Origin: Rhodospirillaceae bacterium | GTDB taxonomy: Bacteria; Pseudomonadota; Alphaproteobacteria; GCA-2731375 | DNA length: 64,000 nt | Direction of reading: 5' to 3' | Assembly: GCA_018701215.1 (NCBI GenBank) | Contig: JABIWH010000050.1 | Span: 393,349-457,348, forward strand | Shown here: positions 42,675 to 51,636 of the stretch, piece by piece | Layout of the letters: every line of letters starts with the position of its first letter | How positions within the stretch are numbered: position 1 is the stretch's first letter | The notes under the pieces: model-generated | Seen by the model: the letters and a program-made list of their open reading frames with translations, nothing else | Told to the model about the DNA's origin: nothing | Database searches by the model: none | Position numbers and translations under genes: made by a program

Positions 42675-43811
42675 ATGAAATCGAAAATATGCGACAAACT
42701 GGGCATCGAATTTCCACTGTTCGCGTTCACCCACTGCCGCGACGTTGTTGCGGCGGTGACAAACGCCGGCGGCTTTGGCGTGTTGGGGGCGGTCGGCCAT
42801 ACACCGGAAAGCCTGGAGATCGAACTCAATTGGATCGACGAACATGTGAACGGCAAGCCCTATGGGGTCGATCTGCTTATTCCCAACAAGATTATCGCCA
42901 AGGGTGAAATGCCGTCGGCGGCGGAGCTCGAGGCGCGGATCCCACCGGAACACCGTGCCTATATCACCGATTTACTGGCGCGGCACGGGCTCGACGTTGA
43001 TGATCTGTGGGAGCCGGGAAGCGACGGAAGATACGGCGAGAATCTGCGCCCGGAAGGGGCGGGACGGCTTCTTGATGTTGCCTTCGCCCATCCCATCAAA
43101 CTGATCGTCAATGCCCTGGGGGTGCCGCCGGACTTCATGATGGAACAGGCCCGGGCCAACGGCGTGGCGGTCGGTGCCTTGACCGGCGCGCGCGAACACG
43201 CCCTCAAGCACGCCGAGGCCGGGGTCGATATTCTGATCGTCTCAGGCACCGAAGCTGGCGGCCATTGCGGCGAGGTTTCGACCATGGTGCTGGTGCCGGA
43301 GGTGCTTGAGACGATCAAACCCTATCCACATATGTTTGCCCTGGCCGCTGGCGGCATCGCGACGGGCCGGCAGATGGCCGCGTGCATGGCGATGGGGGCG
43401 GCTGGCGTGTGGACAGGTTCGGTGTGGCTGACCACGGCGGAGGCGGAGACAACGCCGACGGTGAAGGAAAAGATGCTGGCGGCGCATTCCCGCAATACGG
43501 TGCGCTCGCGCAGCCGAACCGGCAAGCCGACCCGGCAATTGCAATCCGCCTGGACGGATGCCTGGGGCGCTGCGGGCGCGCCTGATCCGCTACCGATGCC
43601 TTTGCAGGGTGTCCTTAGCAAGCCGGCCATGGAAAAAATCGACAAACTGGCGGCAAACGGCCACGAGGGCGCAAAGGAATTGGCGACCTATTATGTCGGG
43701 CAGGCCGTCGGGCTGATGAACACCGAACAGTCCGCCCGCTCGGTCGTTTACGACTTCATGCAGGACTACGCCGAAGCCGCCGAACGCCTTGCCGCGACGT
43801 TGGAGGAGTAG
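42675..43811 (+). CDS. Nitronate monooxygenase family protein (2-nitropropane dioxygenase-like)
   Basis: A 378-residue FMN TIM-barrel enzyme. Motifs are TNAGGFGVLGAVGHTPE, LIVSGTEAGGHCGEVSTMVLVPEV and ALAAGGIATGRQMAACMAMGAAGVWTGS, which hold FMN phosphate and the catalytic His (GGHCG). Expected activity is oxidation of nitronates such as propionate-3-nitronate, or a related enoate-type reaction. AGGAGGAATC gives a strong start. It lies in its own unit after the mer terminator. Confidence 0.9.
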   Translation: MKSKICDKLGIEFPLFAFTHCRDVVAAVTNAGGFGVLGAVGHTPESLEIELNWIDEHVNGKPYGVDLLIPNKIIAKGEMPSAAELEARIPPEHRAYITDLLARHGLDVDDLWEPGSDGRYGENLRPEGAGRLLDVAFAHPIKLIVNALGVPPDFMMEQARANGVAVGALTGAREHALKHAEAGVDILIVSGTEAGGHCGEVSTMVLVPEVLETIKPYPHMFALAAGGIATGRQMAACMAMGAAGVWTGSVWLTTAEAETTPTVKEKMLAAHSRNTVRSRSRTGKPTRQLQSAWTDAWGAAGAPDPLPMPLQGVLSKPAMEKIDKLAANGHEGAKELATYYVGQAVGLMNTEQSARSVVYDFMQDYAEAAERLAATLEE

Positions 43812-43871
43812 CGCAAGCCCATGGACTGCCAAAGATCGGATCTTCTGCTAGTATCTTGAGCGGGGGGCGTC

Positions 43872-46800
43872 ATGGCGGAAGATATTAGGCAATGGCTCGT
43901 CAGTCTTGATCTGGCAAAATATATCGATGTCTTCATCGATAACGAAGTTGGCATGCGCGATCTTCCCGCTATCAACGACGCGGATTTGCGCGAGCTGGGC
44001 CTGCCATTAGGGCCGCGAAAACGGGTCCTGACCGCGATTGAGGCCCTGGGCGGCGAAACCGCCACCGCATCGCCACGGGAACGGGCCCTCCCCGGCGTCG
44101 AGGCGGAACGCCGTCAAGTGACGGTGCTATTCGCCGATATTTCCGGTTTTACAGCCCTTTCCGAGCGCCTTGGCGCGGAACCGACCCACGATCTGCTAAA
44201 TCGCTTTTTCGCGGTTGCCGATGACGCGGTGATACGCTTTGGCGGCACCATAGACAAACATATCGGTGATGCGGTGATGGCGGTATTCGGCGCGCCCATC
44301 GCCCATACCGATGATCCGGAACGGGCGATACGGGCCGCCAGCGCATTGCACGCCGCCGCGCGGGCGATGGAGCCGCCTTTGGCCATTCATGCCGGCATCG
44401 CTTCCGGCCAGGTGGTTGCGAGCCGAATGGGAAGTGCTGGTCATCAGGAATACACGGTTACCGGAGACTCGGTAAATCTCGCCGCGCGGCTGACCGACCT
44501 GGCGGGCCCGGGCGAAACCTTTTCCTCCGCCGACATCGCCCGAAGTTTAGGCAATCGGATGAAGGGCGCTTTGCTAGGCCCGCGCGCCATTGAAGGACTG
44601 CCCGTTCCGGTGGAGGTTTGGCGTGTCGAGGGCATGTTCGAGGCGGACAACCTTGCCGCGATGACCGCGTTCGTCGGGCGGGACGCGGAACGAGCGCGCT
44701 TCGTCGACATGCTCGACCGCTGCCGTACCAAAAAAACCGGCGAAACCATCCTGGTCCGGGGCGAAGCCGGTATCGGCAAGACCAGGTTGCTGCAGGAATT
44801 CGAGGGTCTGGCGGGGGAACACGGCTTCGACGGTTGTACCGGCCTGGTCCTGGATTTTGGCACCGGCAAGGGCCAGGACGCGATTGGCGCGCTGGTCAGG
44901 GACCTGCTTGAGCTGCCACCGGGTAGCGGCAACGAAGCCCGTGCCCATGCCGCGCAACGGGCGATCATCGATGGCCTGGTTCCCGACGAACGGCGCGCGC
45001 ATCTTTATGATTTGCTGGACCTGGCCCAACCCGACGATTTGCGCGCCCTGTTCGAGGCGATGGACAACGAAACCCGCGGCCTAGGCCGCCAGGATGCTCT
45101 GGGTGATTTAGTGCGGGGGCGAAGTGCCAAGCGGCCCTTGCTGCTTAGGATCGAGGACATGCACTGGGCCGATGCCGCCGTTCTGGCACAGGCCGCCGCG
45201 CTGACCCGAACGGTCGCGGACTGCCCGGCGCTGCTGGTTCTTACGACCCGGATCACCGGCGATCCGTTTGATGGGAACTGGCGCGAGCAGACCAATTCGA
45301 TGCCGGTTTCGACCTTCAATCTAACGCCATTGAAAGCGACCGAGGCAGCCGGTCTGGCACGGGAATTCGCTGATCTGGAAGACGGTATTATCGCCACATG
45401 CATCGCCCGCGCCGACGGCAACCCGCTTTTCCTGGAGCAATTGCTGCGCAACGCCGACGAACTGGTAGGCGGCAATATCCCCGGTACGGTGCAGGGCATC
45501 GTACAGGCCAGATTGGATGCCATTCCCGAAAAAGATCGCCGGGCGTTGCAAGCCGCCTCCGTACTCGGCCAACGCTTCAGCCTCTCCGCGATGCTGGCCG
45601 TCGCGGGCTTCGATGACTACCAGCCCGACCGCCTTTTGGCCGCCGCCCTGATCCGCCCAGTCGATGATGCCTATCTGTTCGGTCACGCCCTGATCCGCGA
45701 AGGCGCCTATGGCACACTGATGAGCCAACCCCGGCGGGAGTTTCATGCCAAGGCGGCGGAGTGGTTCCGCGAACGCGATGGCTTGTTGCACGCATCCCAC
45801 CTGGACAAAGCCGGCGACGATGGCGCCGCGCAGGCCTATCTCTCGGCTGGGCGCGCCTTCGCGGTGAGTTTTCGCTATGACGAGGCCCTGGCCGCCGCCG
45901 AACGTGGGGTGGAAATCGCCACCGCGACGGATGTGCGTTTTAACCTCGAACGCCTGCGCGGAGACGTCCTGCGCGGGGCTGGACGGACGGACCATTCCAT
46001 CGAGGCTTTCCGCGCCGCACTGGATAGCGCCCCCGATGACGACGCCCGTTGCCGGGCTCTGATCGGCATTGCCGCCGGTCTGCGTATCCTGGGCCAAGCG
46101 GAATTGACCCTGGACGCCCTGGATCAGGCCCAACCGCTTGCCGAAAGCGAGGACCTGCCGCTGGAACTGGCGCACATTCACCATTTACGCGGCAACATCG
46201 GCTTCCTAAAGGGCGATGCGGCACTTTGCGAGCGCGAACAGCAACTGGCCCTGAGCCATGCCCGCACCGCCGGTTCCGTCGAAATTGAAGCTCAGGCCTA
46301 TTCCGGTCTCGCCGATAGCCAATATATGGAAGGACGCATGGGCTCCGCCTACCGCAACTTCCAGCTGGCCGCGGATATCGCAAAAACCAATGATCTCATT
46401 GCTGTACAAGCGGGCGGCGTGCCGGCGATCGCCCATACGCTTGTGTTTCAGACCAGATTGAATGATGCCCGCGAAACCGTGGTTGAAGGGTTGGAATTGA
46501 TCCGTCGGGTAGGCCACTTCCGTGCGGAAGCTATCGTGCGCCTCAATTACAGCTCCATATTATGTGAATTTGGCGACGCGGAGGCGGGGCTGGAGCAAGC
46601 TGAAATCGCGGGAAAAACAGTCCAACGCATTGGTGCCAAGGTCTGGGAACCGCTGGTCTGGAGCAACACAGGCTTGTGCCGGTTGTACCTCGGTGATCGC
46701 GAGGCAGCCATCACGGCGGCACGCAAGGGGGCCAGCATGGCCGTCGAAACCAGCCGTGCCCTGCTTGGCCCTTGGTCATTGGGCTTTTTGGCGTTAGCCA

Positions 46801-47162
46801 CCGACGATGTCGAAGAGAGCCGAAAAGCCCTGGACGAAGGCGAGGCGATGTTGGCGGAACGCGTGGTGGGGCATTGCCACCTTTGGTTCTTTCGCTACGC
46901 TATCGAGACTTGCCTGAACGCCGGTGAATATGACAAGGCCGAACGCTATGCGGATTTGCTGGAGGGTTTTACCCAAGTCGAACCGCTGCCCTGGTCCGAT
47001 CTATTCATCGGCCGTTGCCGCGCCTTGTCCGCCTACTGGCGCAACCCCAACGACAGGCAAAACCGAACCCGGCTAGCCGACCTGGAGACGGAAATTGAGC
47101 GGACTGACATGGGCACCGCATTGCCGGCGGTGAAGCGGGCGCTGGACGGTCGGACCGCCTAG
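43872..47162 (+). CDS. SAM-class III adenylate/guanylate cyclase-AAA ATPase-TPR protein
   Basis: A 1096-residue multi-domain protein. Residues 1-60 form a SAM domain (IRQWLVSLDLAKYIDVF..LRELGLPLGPRKRVLTAI). Residues 83-255 form a class III cyclase with metal Asp89 (FADISGF) and Asp133 (IGDAVMAVFGAP). A Walker A (RGEAGIGKTRLLQEF, about 296-310) starts an AAA/NACHT-like ATPase, followed by a TPR-rich C-terminal half (YLSAGRAFAVSFRYDEALAAAERG and repeats). Expected to make cAMP or cGMP under control of an ATP-binding signal sensor. No membrane segment. Similar architectures occur in proteobacteria; ligand unknown. Confidence 0.9.
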   Translation: MAEDIRQWLVSLDLAKYIDVFIDNEVGMRDLPAINDADLRELGLPLGPRKRVLTAIEALGGETATASPRERALPGVEAERRQVTVLFADISGFTALSERLGAEPTHDLLNRFFAVADDAVIRFGGTIDKHIGDAVMAVFGAPIAHTDDPERAIRAASALHAAARAMEPPLAIHAGIASGQVVASRMGSAGHQEYTVTGDSVNLAARLTDLAGPGETFSSADIARSLGNRMKGALLGPRAIEGLPVPVEVWRVEGMFEADNLAAMTAFVGRDAERARFVDMLDRCRTKKTGETILVRGEAGIGKTRLLQEFEGLAGEHGFDGCTGLVLDFGTGKGQDAIGALVRDLLELPPGSGNEARAHAAQRAIIDGLVPDERRAHLYDLLDLAQPDDLRALFEAMDNETRGLGRQDALGDLVRGRSAKRPLLLRIEDMHWADAAVLAQAAALTRTVADCPALLVLTTRITGDPFDGNWREQTNSMPVSTFNLTPLKATEAAGLAREFADLEDGIIATCIARADGNPLFLEQLLRNADELVGGNIPGTVQGIVQARLDAIPEKDRRALQAASVLGQRFSLSAMLAVAGFDDYQPDRLLAAALIRPVDDAYLFGHALIREGAYGTLMSQPRREFHAKAAEWFRERDGLLHASHLDKAGDDGAAQAYLSAGRAFAVSFRYDEALAAAERGVEIATATDVRFNLERLRGDVLRGAGRTDHSIEAFRAALDSAPDDDARCRALIGIAAGLRILGQAELTLDALDQAQPLAESEDLPLELAHIHHLRGNIGFLKGDAALCEREQQLALSHARTAGSVEIEAQAYSGLADSQYMEGRMGSAYRNFQLAADIAKTNDLIAVQAGGVPAIAHTLVFQTRLNDARETVVEGLELIRRVGHFRAEAIVRLNYSSILCEFGDAEAGLEQAEIAGKTVQRIGAKVWEPLVWSNTGLCRLYLGDREAAITAARKGASMAVETSRALLGPWSLGFLALATDDVEESRKALDEGEAMLAERVVGHCHLWFFRYAIETCLNAGEYDKAERYADLLEGFTQVEPLPWSDLFIGRCRALSAYWRNPNDRQNRTRLADLETEIERTDMGTALPAVKRALDGRTA

Positions 47163-47194
47163 TCGCGGCATGCGGATATCGGCGAACAATCCTG

Positions 47195-47223
47195 TTGCGC
47201 TGGCTAGATCACAACGCTATAAA
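47195..47223 (+). promoter_or_regulatory. Sigma70-like promoter of rpmI-rplT
   Basis: TTGCGC at 47195-47200 and TATAAA at 47218-47223 with a 17-base spacer sit between the cyclase gene and rpmI, giving a leader of roughly 90 bases before the rpmI ATG. Confidence 0.7.
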
Positions 47224-47285
47224 CCGCCGTTCTGAGCGGCGCGCCGGCGCGGGCTAATGCCCGGGGCATGCCCGGCCGCCATTTT
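47224..47285 (+). promoter_or_regulatory. Structured leader upstream of rpmI
   Basis: This segment holds several GC-rich inverted repeats: CCGC...GCGG (47224-47239), GGGC-TAAT-GCCC (47251-47262) and CCGGG-GCATG-CCCGG (47261-47275), followed by a T5 run at 47282-47286. The overlapping repeats could form alternative hairpins, as expected for autoregulation of L35-L20 operons by L20, or simply a terminator for upstream transcripts. The interpretation is inferred from structure only. Confidence 0.45.
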
Positions 47286-47317
47286 TAAGACTTATCCTAA
47301 CGTATAGGAGGATCGAA

Positions 47318-47515
47318 ATGCCCAAGATGAAGACCAAATCAAGCGTGAAAAAGCGCTTTAGTCTGACCGCGTCCGGCAAGGTTCGCCGCAGCTACGCGGG
47401 CAAGCAACACGGTATGATCAAACGCACCAACAAGCAGATCCGCAATCATCGTGGCACCACGTTGATGTCGGACGCGGATGCCAAGATCATCAAAAAATTC
47501 ATGCCATACGGCTAG
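47318..47515 (+). CDS. rpmI: 50S ribosomal protein L35
   Basis: A 65-residue basic protein matching L35 in length and sequence: MPKMKTKSSVKKRFSLTASGKVRR, then KQHGMIKRTNKQIRN. It is part of the large ribosomal subunit. A strong AGGAGG site precedes the ATG and rplT follows 17 bases later. Confidence 0.98.
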   Translation: MPKMKTKSSVKKRFSLTASGKVRRSYAGKQHGMIKRTNKQIRNHRGTTLMSDADAKIIKKFMPYG

Positions 47516-47532
47516 GCGAGGAGATTTAGAAA

Positions 47533-47889
47533 ATGGCGCGCGTAAAACGCGGCGTGACATCTCACGCCAAACACAAAAAAGTTCTGGCTCAGGCCACCGG
47601 CTATCAGGGCCGGCGCAAGAACACCATCCGCATTGCCAAACAGGCGGTCGAAAAAGCGGGGCAATACGCCTACCGCGACCGGCGTGTACGTAAGCGGAAT
47701 TTCCGGGCTCTGTGGATCCAGCGGATCAACGCGGCCAGCCGGGAGCTTGGTGTCAACTATGCCCGATTTATGAATGGCCTCAAGGTAGCGGGTATCGAGA
47801 TTGACCGGAAAGTCCTGGCTGATCTTGCCGTGCGCGAGCCTGAGGCGTTCAAGGCCCTGGTTGAGCAGGCGGAGGCCGCATTGGCCTAA
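47533..47889 (+). CDS. rplT: 50S ribosomal protein L20
   Basis: A 118-residue protein with the classic L20 pattern ARVKRGVTSHAKHKKVLAQ and YRGRRKNTIRIAKQAVEKA-like region (GYQGRRKNTIRIAKQ), then YAYRDRRVRKRNFRALWIQRINAA. It is an early-assembling 23S-binding protein and a known autoregulator in other bacteria. It ends upstream of the pheS leader. Confidence 0.98.
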   Translation: MARVKRGVTSHAKHKKVLAQATGYQGRRKNTIRIAKQAVEKAGQYAYRDRRVRKRNFRALWIQRINAASRELGVNYARFMNGLKVAGIEIDRKVLADLAVREPEAFKALVEQAEAALA

Positions 47890-47906
47890 CGCACGACGGC
47901 ACGACC

Positions 47907-47996
47907 GGGCCTTCGATCTAAAGATCGGGCCCCCAGAGACAAGTTACAAATACGACGATATGAATTTGGGGCCCGTCCAACAGCGGACCCCTTTTT
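47907..47996 (+). promoter_or_regulatory. Two hairpins between rplT and pheS; terminator/attenuator candidate
   Basis: Hairpin A at 47907-47932: GGGCC (907-911) with GGCCC (928-932) and CGATCT with AGATCG, tip TAAA. Hairpin B at 47968-47996: GGG...GTCC (968-978, with a CCC bulge) with GGACCCC (985-991), then TTTTT. The 5' arm of B (GGGGCCCG) can also pair with parts of A, so the two might be alternatives. Between them and the pheS ATG lies a 27-codon frame with two Phe codons (starts 47960). This could be attenuation control of pheST, but it may only be a terminator of the ribosomal-protein mRNA. Confidence 0.5.
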
Positions 47997-48039
47997 CATT
48001 TTCTATTCAGCCGCATAGCATTTGCGGGAAAGCGATATC

Positions 48040-49119
48040 ATGACGACGGAAATAGAGACCCTGCAGGACGAGCTTTTGGCCGAGGTGGCCGGCGTCGCCG
48101 ATCTGGCTGCGCTTGAGGCGAGCCGCGTTGCGGCCCTGGGCAAGAAGGGCCGGATCACGGCCCAGATGAAGGGCCTGGGTAAAATGGACCCCGACCAGCG
48201 GCGTGAGGCCGGTGCCGCCCTGAACAAGGTCAAGGACGTTGTCGCCGAAGCTATCGAAGCCCGCCGGCTTGGCCTGCACGAGGTGGAGTTGGAAGCCCGC
48301 CTGGCGACCGAAGGCATTGATGTTACCTTGCCCGTGCGCCAACAGCCCCAGGGCCGTATTCATCCCGTCAGCCAGGTGATGGATGAAATCGCGGCAATTT
48401 TCGCCGATATGAGCTTCACCATCGCCGAGGGCCCCGATATCGAGGATGACTTTCATAACTTTACGGCCCTGAATATACCGCCCGAGCATCCCGCCCGGCA
48501 GATGCAGGACACCTTCTATTTGCCCCAGCGCGAGGATGGCATGCCCATGGTGTTGCGCACGCACACCTCGCCCGTGCAGATCCGCACCATGCAGGACACC
48601 CCCCCGCCCCATCGTATCGTGGTGCCGGGCCGCACCTATCGTTCGGACTCGGATCAGACCCATACCCCGATGTTTCATCAGATCGAGGGCCTGGTGATCG
48701 ACCGGGATATCCATATGGGTCACCTTAAAGGCACGCTGGAGGCCTTCTGTCAGGCCTTTTTCGAGGTCGACAATGTGCGTTTCCGCTTTCGCCCCAGCTA
48801 TTTCCCCTTCACCGAACCTTCTGCAGAAGTGGACATCGGCTGCTCCTACGAGGGCGGCAATCTGCGCATTGGCGAGGGCGATGATTGGCTGGAGATCCTA
48901 GGCTGTGGCATGGTCAATCCGCGGGTCCTGGAAAACTGCGGCCTTGATGCCAGCGAATGGCAGGGGTTTGCCTGGGGCATGGGCATCGACCGCATCGCCA
49001 TGCTGAAATACGGCATTCCAGATCTAAGGGCCTTTTTCGACAGCGACCTGCGCTGGTTGCACCATTACGGCTTTGTCCCCCTGGATGTGCCGACCATGTC
49101 GGGAGGGTTGTCACGATGA
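48040..49119 (+). CDS. pheS: Phenylalanyl-tRNA synthetase alpha subunit
   Basis: A 359-residue class II aminoacyl-tRNA synthetase subunit. Visible motifs: HPVSQVMDEIAAIFADMSF, motif 2 region PGRTYRSDSDQTHTPMFHQIEGL, and motif 3 GWAFGMGIDRIAML-like (GFAWGMGIDRIAMLKYGIPDLR). With PheT it forms an alpha2beta2 enzyme charging tRNA-Phe. ATG 48040 has GGGAAAG upstream. The pheT start overlaps its stop (ATGA). Confidence 0.97.
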   Translation: MTTEIETLQDELLAEVAGVADLAALEASRVAALGKKGRITAQMKGLGKMDPDQRREAGAALNKVKDVVAEAIEARRLGLHEVELEARLATEGIDVTLPVRQQPQGRIHPVSQVMDEIAAIFADMSFTIAEGPDIEDDFHNFTALNIPPEHPARQMQDTFYLPQREDGMPMVLRTHTSPVQIRTMQDTPPPHRIVVPGRTYRSDSDQTHTPMFHQIEGLVIDRDIHMGHLKGTLEAFCQAFFEVDNVRFRFRPSYFPFTEPSAEVDIGCSYEGGNLRIGEGDDWLEILGCGMVNPRVLENCGLDASEWQGFAWGMGIDRIAMLKYGIPDLRAFFDSDLRWLHHYGFVPLDVPTMSGGLSR

Positions 49120-51521
49120 AGTTCACCCTTTCATGGTTGAAGGACCATCTGGACACCGATGCCACGTTGGTCGAGATCACCGACAAACTGACCGCCATCG
49201 GCCTGGAGTTGGAGGAGGTCGAGGACCGCACGGAGGATCTGGCGCCGTTTACGGTAGGTTATGTGGTCGAGGCCAAACAGCACCCGAACGCGGACCGGCT
49301 GCGCGTCTGCATCGTCGATACGGGCGAAGGGCAGATCCAGGTGGTCTGTGGCGCACCCAACGCGCGCACCGGCATGAAGGGCGTCTTCGCCCCATCCGGC
49401 ACCACCATCCCCGGCAATGGCATGCTGTTAAAACCATCCAATATCCGTGGTGAGGATTCCAATGGCATGCTCTGTTCCGAGCGTGAAATGGGCCTGAGCG
49501 ACGAGCACGACGGCATCATCGAACTGGCCGAGGACGCCCCCGTCGGCGCGCCCTTTGCGCAGATCATGGGCCTGGATGATCCGGTAATTGACATCAACGT
49601 CACACCCAACAAACAGGATTGCCTGGGCGTACGCGGCATTGCCCGCGATCTGGCCGCCGCCGGCATGGGTACTCTGAAACCCCTGGACGCGACACCTGTC
49701 GAGGGCAGCTATGACAGCCCCGTCGATGTGGAGCTGAATTTCGAGGCCGGCTACGAGGCCGCCTGTTCCTGCTTCCTGGGCCGGCATTTTCGCGGCCTGA
49801 AGAACGGCCCCAGCCCGGAATGGCTGCGCCGCCGTCTCACCGCCATCGGTCTGCGGCCTATTTCGGCCCTGGTCGATATGACCAATTTTATCACCTATGA
49901 CCTGGGCCGGCCCTTGCATGTCTTTGACGCGGGCAAGGTCACGGCCCCCATACAGGCCCGCATGGCCACCGCCGGCGAGACCTTCCTGGCCCTGGATGGC
50001 AAGGATTACGAGCTGGACGGTGAAATCACGGTCATCGCCGACCAGAAAGCAGCCGAGGCTATCGGCGGCGTCATGGGTGGCGAGGCCTCGGGCTGCACCG
50101 ACGAGACCACGGAAATGTTCCTCGAAGCGGCGCTGTTCGACGCTCACCGCACCGCCGCCACCGGGCGCCGTCTGGGTATCGAGAGCGATGCCCGCTATCG
50201 GTTTGAGCGCGGCGTGGACCCGGCCATGGTGCGCCCTGGCGTGGAAGTCGCCACCCGCATGGTGCTGGAAATGTGCGGTGGTGAAACCTCGCACACGGTT
50301 TTGGCCGGCACGCCGGATGTGCCCGCCAAGGTTGTCGCCTTCCGCCCGGCCCGGGTCACCGAATTAATCGGCATCGACGTGGACGAAGAAGAACAACGAA
50401 AGATCCTCTCCGATTTGGGCTTCGGCATCGCCGGGAAGAGCGGAAACTGGCAGGTCACCGCGCCAACCTGGCGCACGGACATTGACGGCGAGGCGGATAT
50501 TGTCGAGGAAGTGGCGCGTATCGCCGGTTTCGACCGCATTGTTTCCACCCCCCTGCCCCGATTATCGGTTACCGCGAAACCGGCCCTGACGTTGTCGCAA
50601 CGGCGACGGCCCACTGCCAAGCGGGCCCTGGCGGTCCGCGGCATGATGGAATGCGTAACCTGGTCATTCATGCCGCGCCGTTTCGCCGAACTGTTCGGCG
50701 GCGGTACCGAGGATATGCTGCTGGCCAATCCCATATCGTCGGAATTGGACGCCATGCGACCCTCCATGCTGGGCAATCTGATCCTGGCGGCGGGCCGCAA
50801 CGGCGACCGTGGCTTTGACGACGTGGCTTTGTTCGAGGTTGGGCCGCAGTTCCGCGACGCCACGCCGAAAGGTCAGGATTTTGTTGCCGCCGGCCTGCGC
50901 CGGGGTCGCGATAACCGCCGCCATTGGGCCGAAACGCCGCGTCCAGTCGATGCCTACGACGCCAAGGCTGATGCCCTGGCAGTGTTGGAAGCCATCGGCG
51001 CGCCCACGGCCAGCATACAGATCGCAACGGAGGCGCCGGGCTGGTACCATCCGGTCCGGTCGGCGGTGATGCGCCTGGGCCCGAAAAATGTTCTGGCCGC
51101 GTTCGGCGAGATCCATCCCCGCATCCTGGACCGCATGGATGTGACCGGGCCCATGGTGGCTTTTGAAGTCTTCATCGACAACGCGCCCCTGCCCAAGGCC
51201 AAGGCGACCCGTAACCGGGCCGAACTGCTGGTCAGCGACCTGCCCTCGGTGCAGCGGGATTTCGCGTTTGTGGTGGACGAGGCAACCACGGCGGACAGTA
51301 TCGTGCGCGCGGCCAAGGGTGCCGACAAAGCCTTCATCGGCGATGTCAATGTGTTCGATATCTATGCCGGCAAGGGCATTGAGGACGGCAAGAAATCCGT
51401 CGCCATCACCGCCCGTCTGGCGCCCAAGGACGCCACCCTGACCGACCCGGAGATCGAAGCCATCGCCGCCAAGATTGTCGCCGCCGTCGCCAAGGCAACG
51501 GGAGCCGTGCTACGGGGATAA
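49116..51521 (+). CDS. pheT: Phenylalanyl-tRNA synthetase beta subunit
   Basis: An 801-residue protein. The N-terminal tRNA-binding domain (FTVGYVVEAKQHPNADRLRVCIVDTG) and editing domain B3/B4 are followed by B5 and the catalytic-like domain (RGVDPAMVRPGVEVAT), ending with the ferredoxin-fold anticodon-binding domain (LPSVQRDFAFVVDEATTADSIVRAAK). Editing of mis-charged tyrosine is the expected extra role. It starts inside the end of pheS. Confidence 0.97.
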   Translation: MKFTLSWLKDHLDTDATLVEITDKLTAIGLELEEVEDRTEDLAPFTVGYVVEAKQHPNADRLRVCIVDTGEGQIQVVCGAPNARTGMKGVFAPSGTTIPGNGMLLKPSNIRGEDSNGMLCSEREMGLSDEHDGIIELAEDAPVGAPFAQIMGLDDPVIDINVTPNKQDCLGVRGIARDLAAAGMGTLKPLDATPVEGSYDSPVDVELNFEAGYEAACSCFLGRHFRGLKNGPSPEWLRRRLTAIGLRPISALVDMTNFITYDLGRPLHVFDAGKVTAPIQARMATAGETFLALDGKDYELDGEITVIADQKAAEAIGGVMGGEASGCTDETTEMFLEAALFDAHRTAATGRRLGIESDARYRFERGVDPAMVRPGVEVATRMVLEMCGGETSHTVLAGTPDVPAKVVAFRPARVTELIGIDVDEEEQRKILSDLGFGIAGKSGNWQVTAPTWRTDIDGEADIVEEVARIAGFDRIVSTPLPRLSVTAKPALTLSQRRRPTAKRALAVRGMMECVTWSFMPRRFAELFGGGTEDMLLANPISSELDAMRPSMLGNLILAAGRNGDRGFDDVALFEVGPQFRDATPKGQDFVAAGLRRGRDNRRHWAETPRPVDAYDAKADALAVLEAIGAPTASIQIATEAPGWYHPVRSAVMRLGPKNVLAAFGEIHPRILDRMDVTGPMVAFEVFIDNAPLPKAKATRNRAELLVSDLPSVQRDFAFVVDEATTADSIVRAAKGADKAFIGDVNVFDIYAGKGIEDGKKSVAITARLAPKDATLTDPEIEAIAAKIVAAVAKATGAVLRG

Positions 51522-51636
51522 GCGGTCCCCGATCCTAACCTGCGGCAATTCGCGCGGTTGCTAATTCCTGACAACGATCTATGAGCTATTTGAGTTTTGA
51601 ATTTTCCAATACAAATTCAGTGAGGAAACCGGGGCG

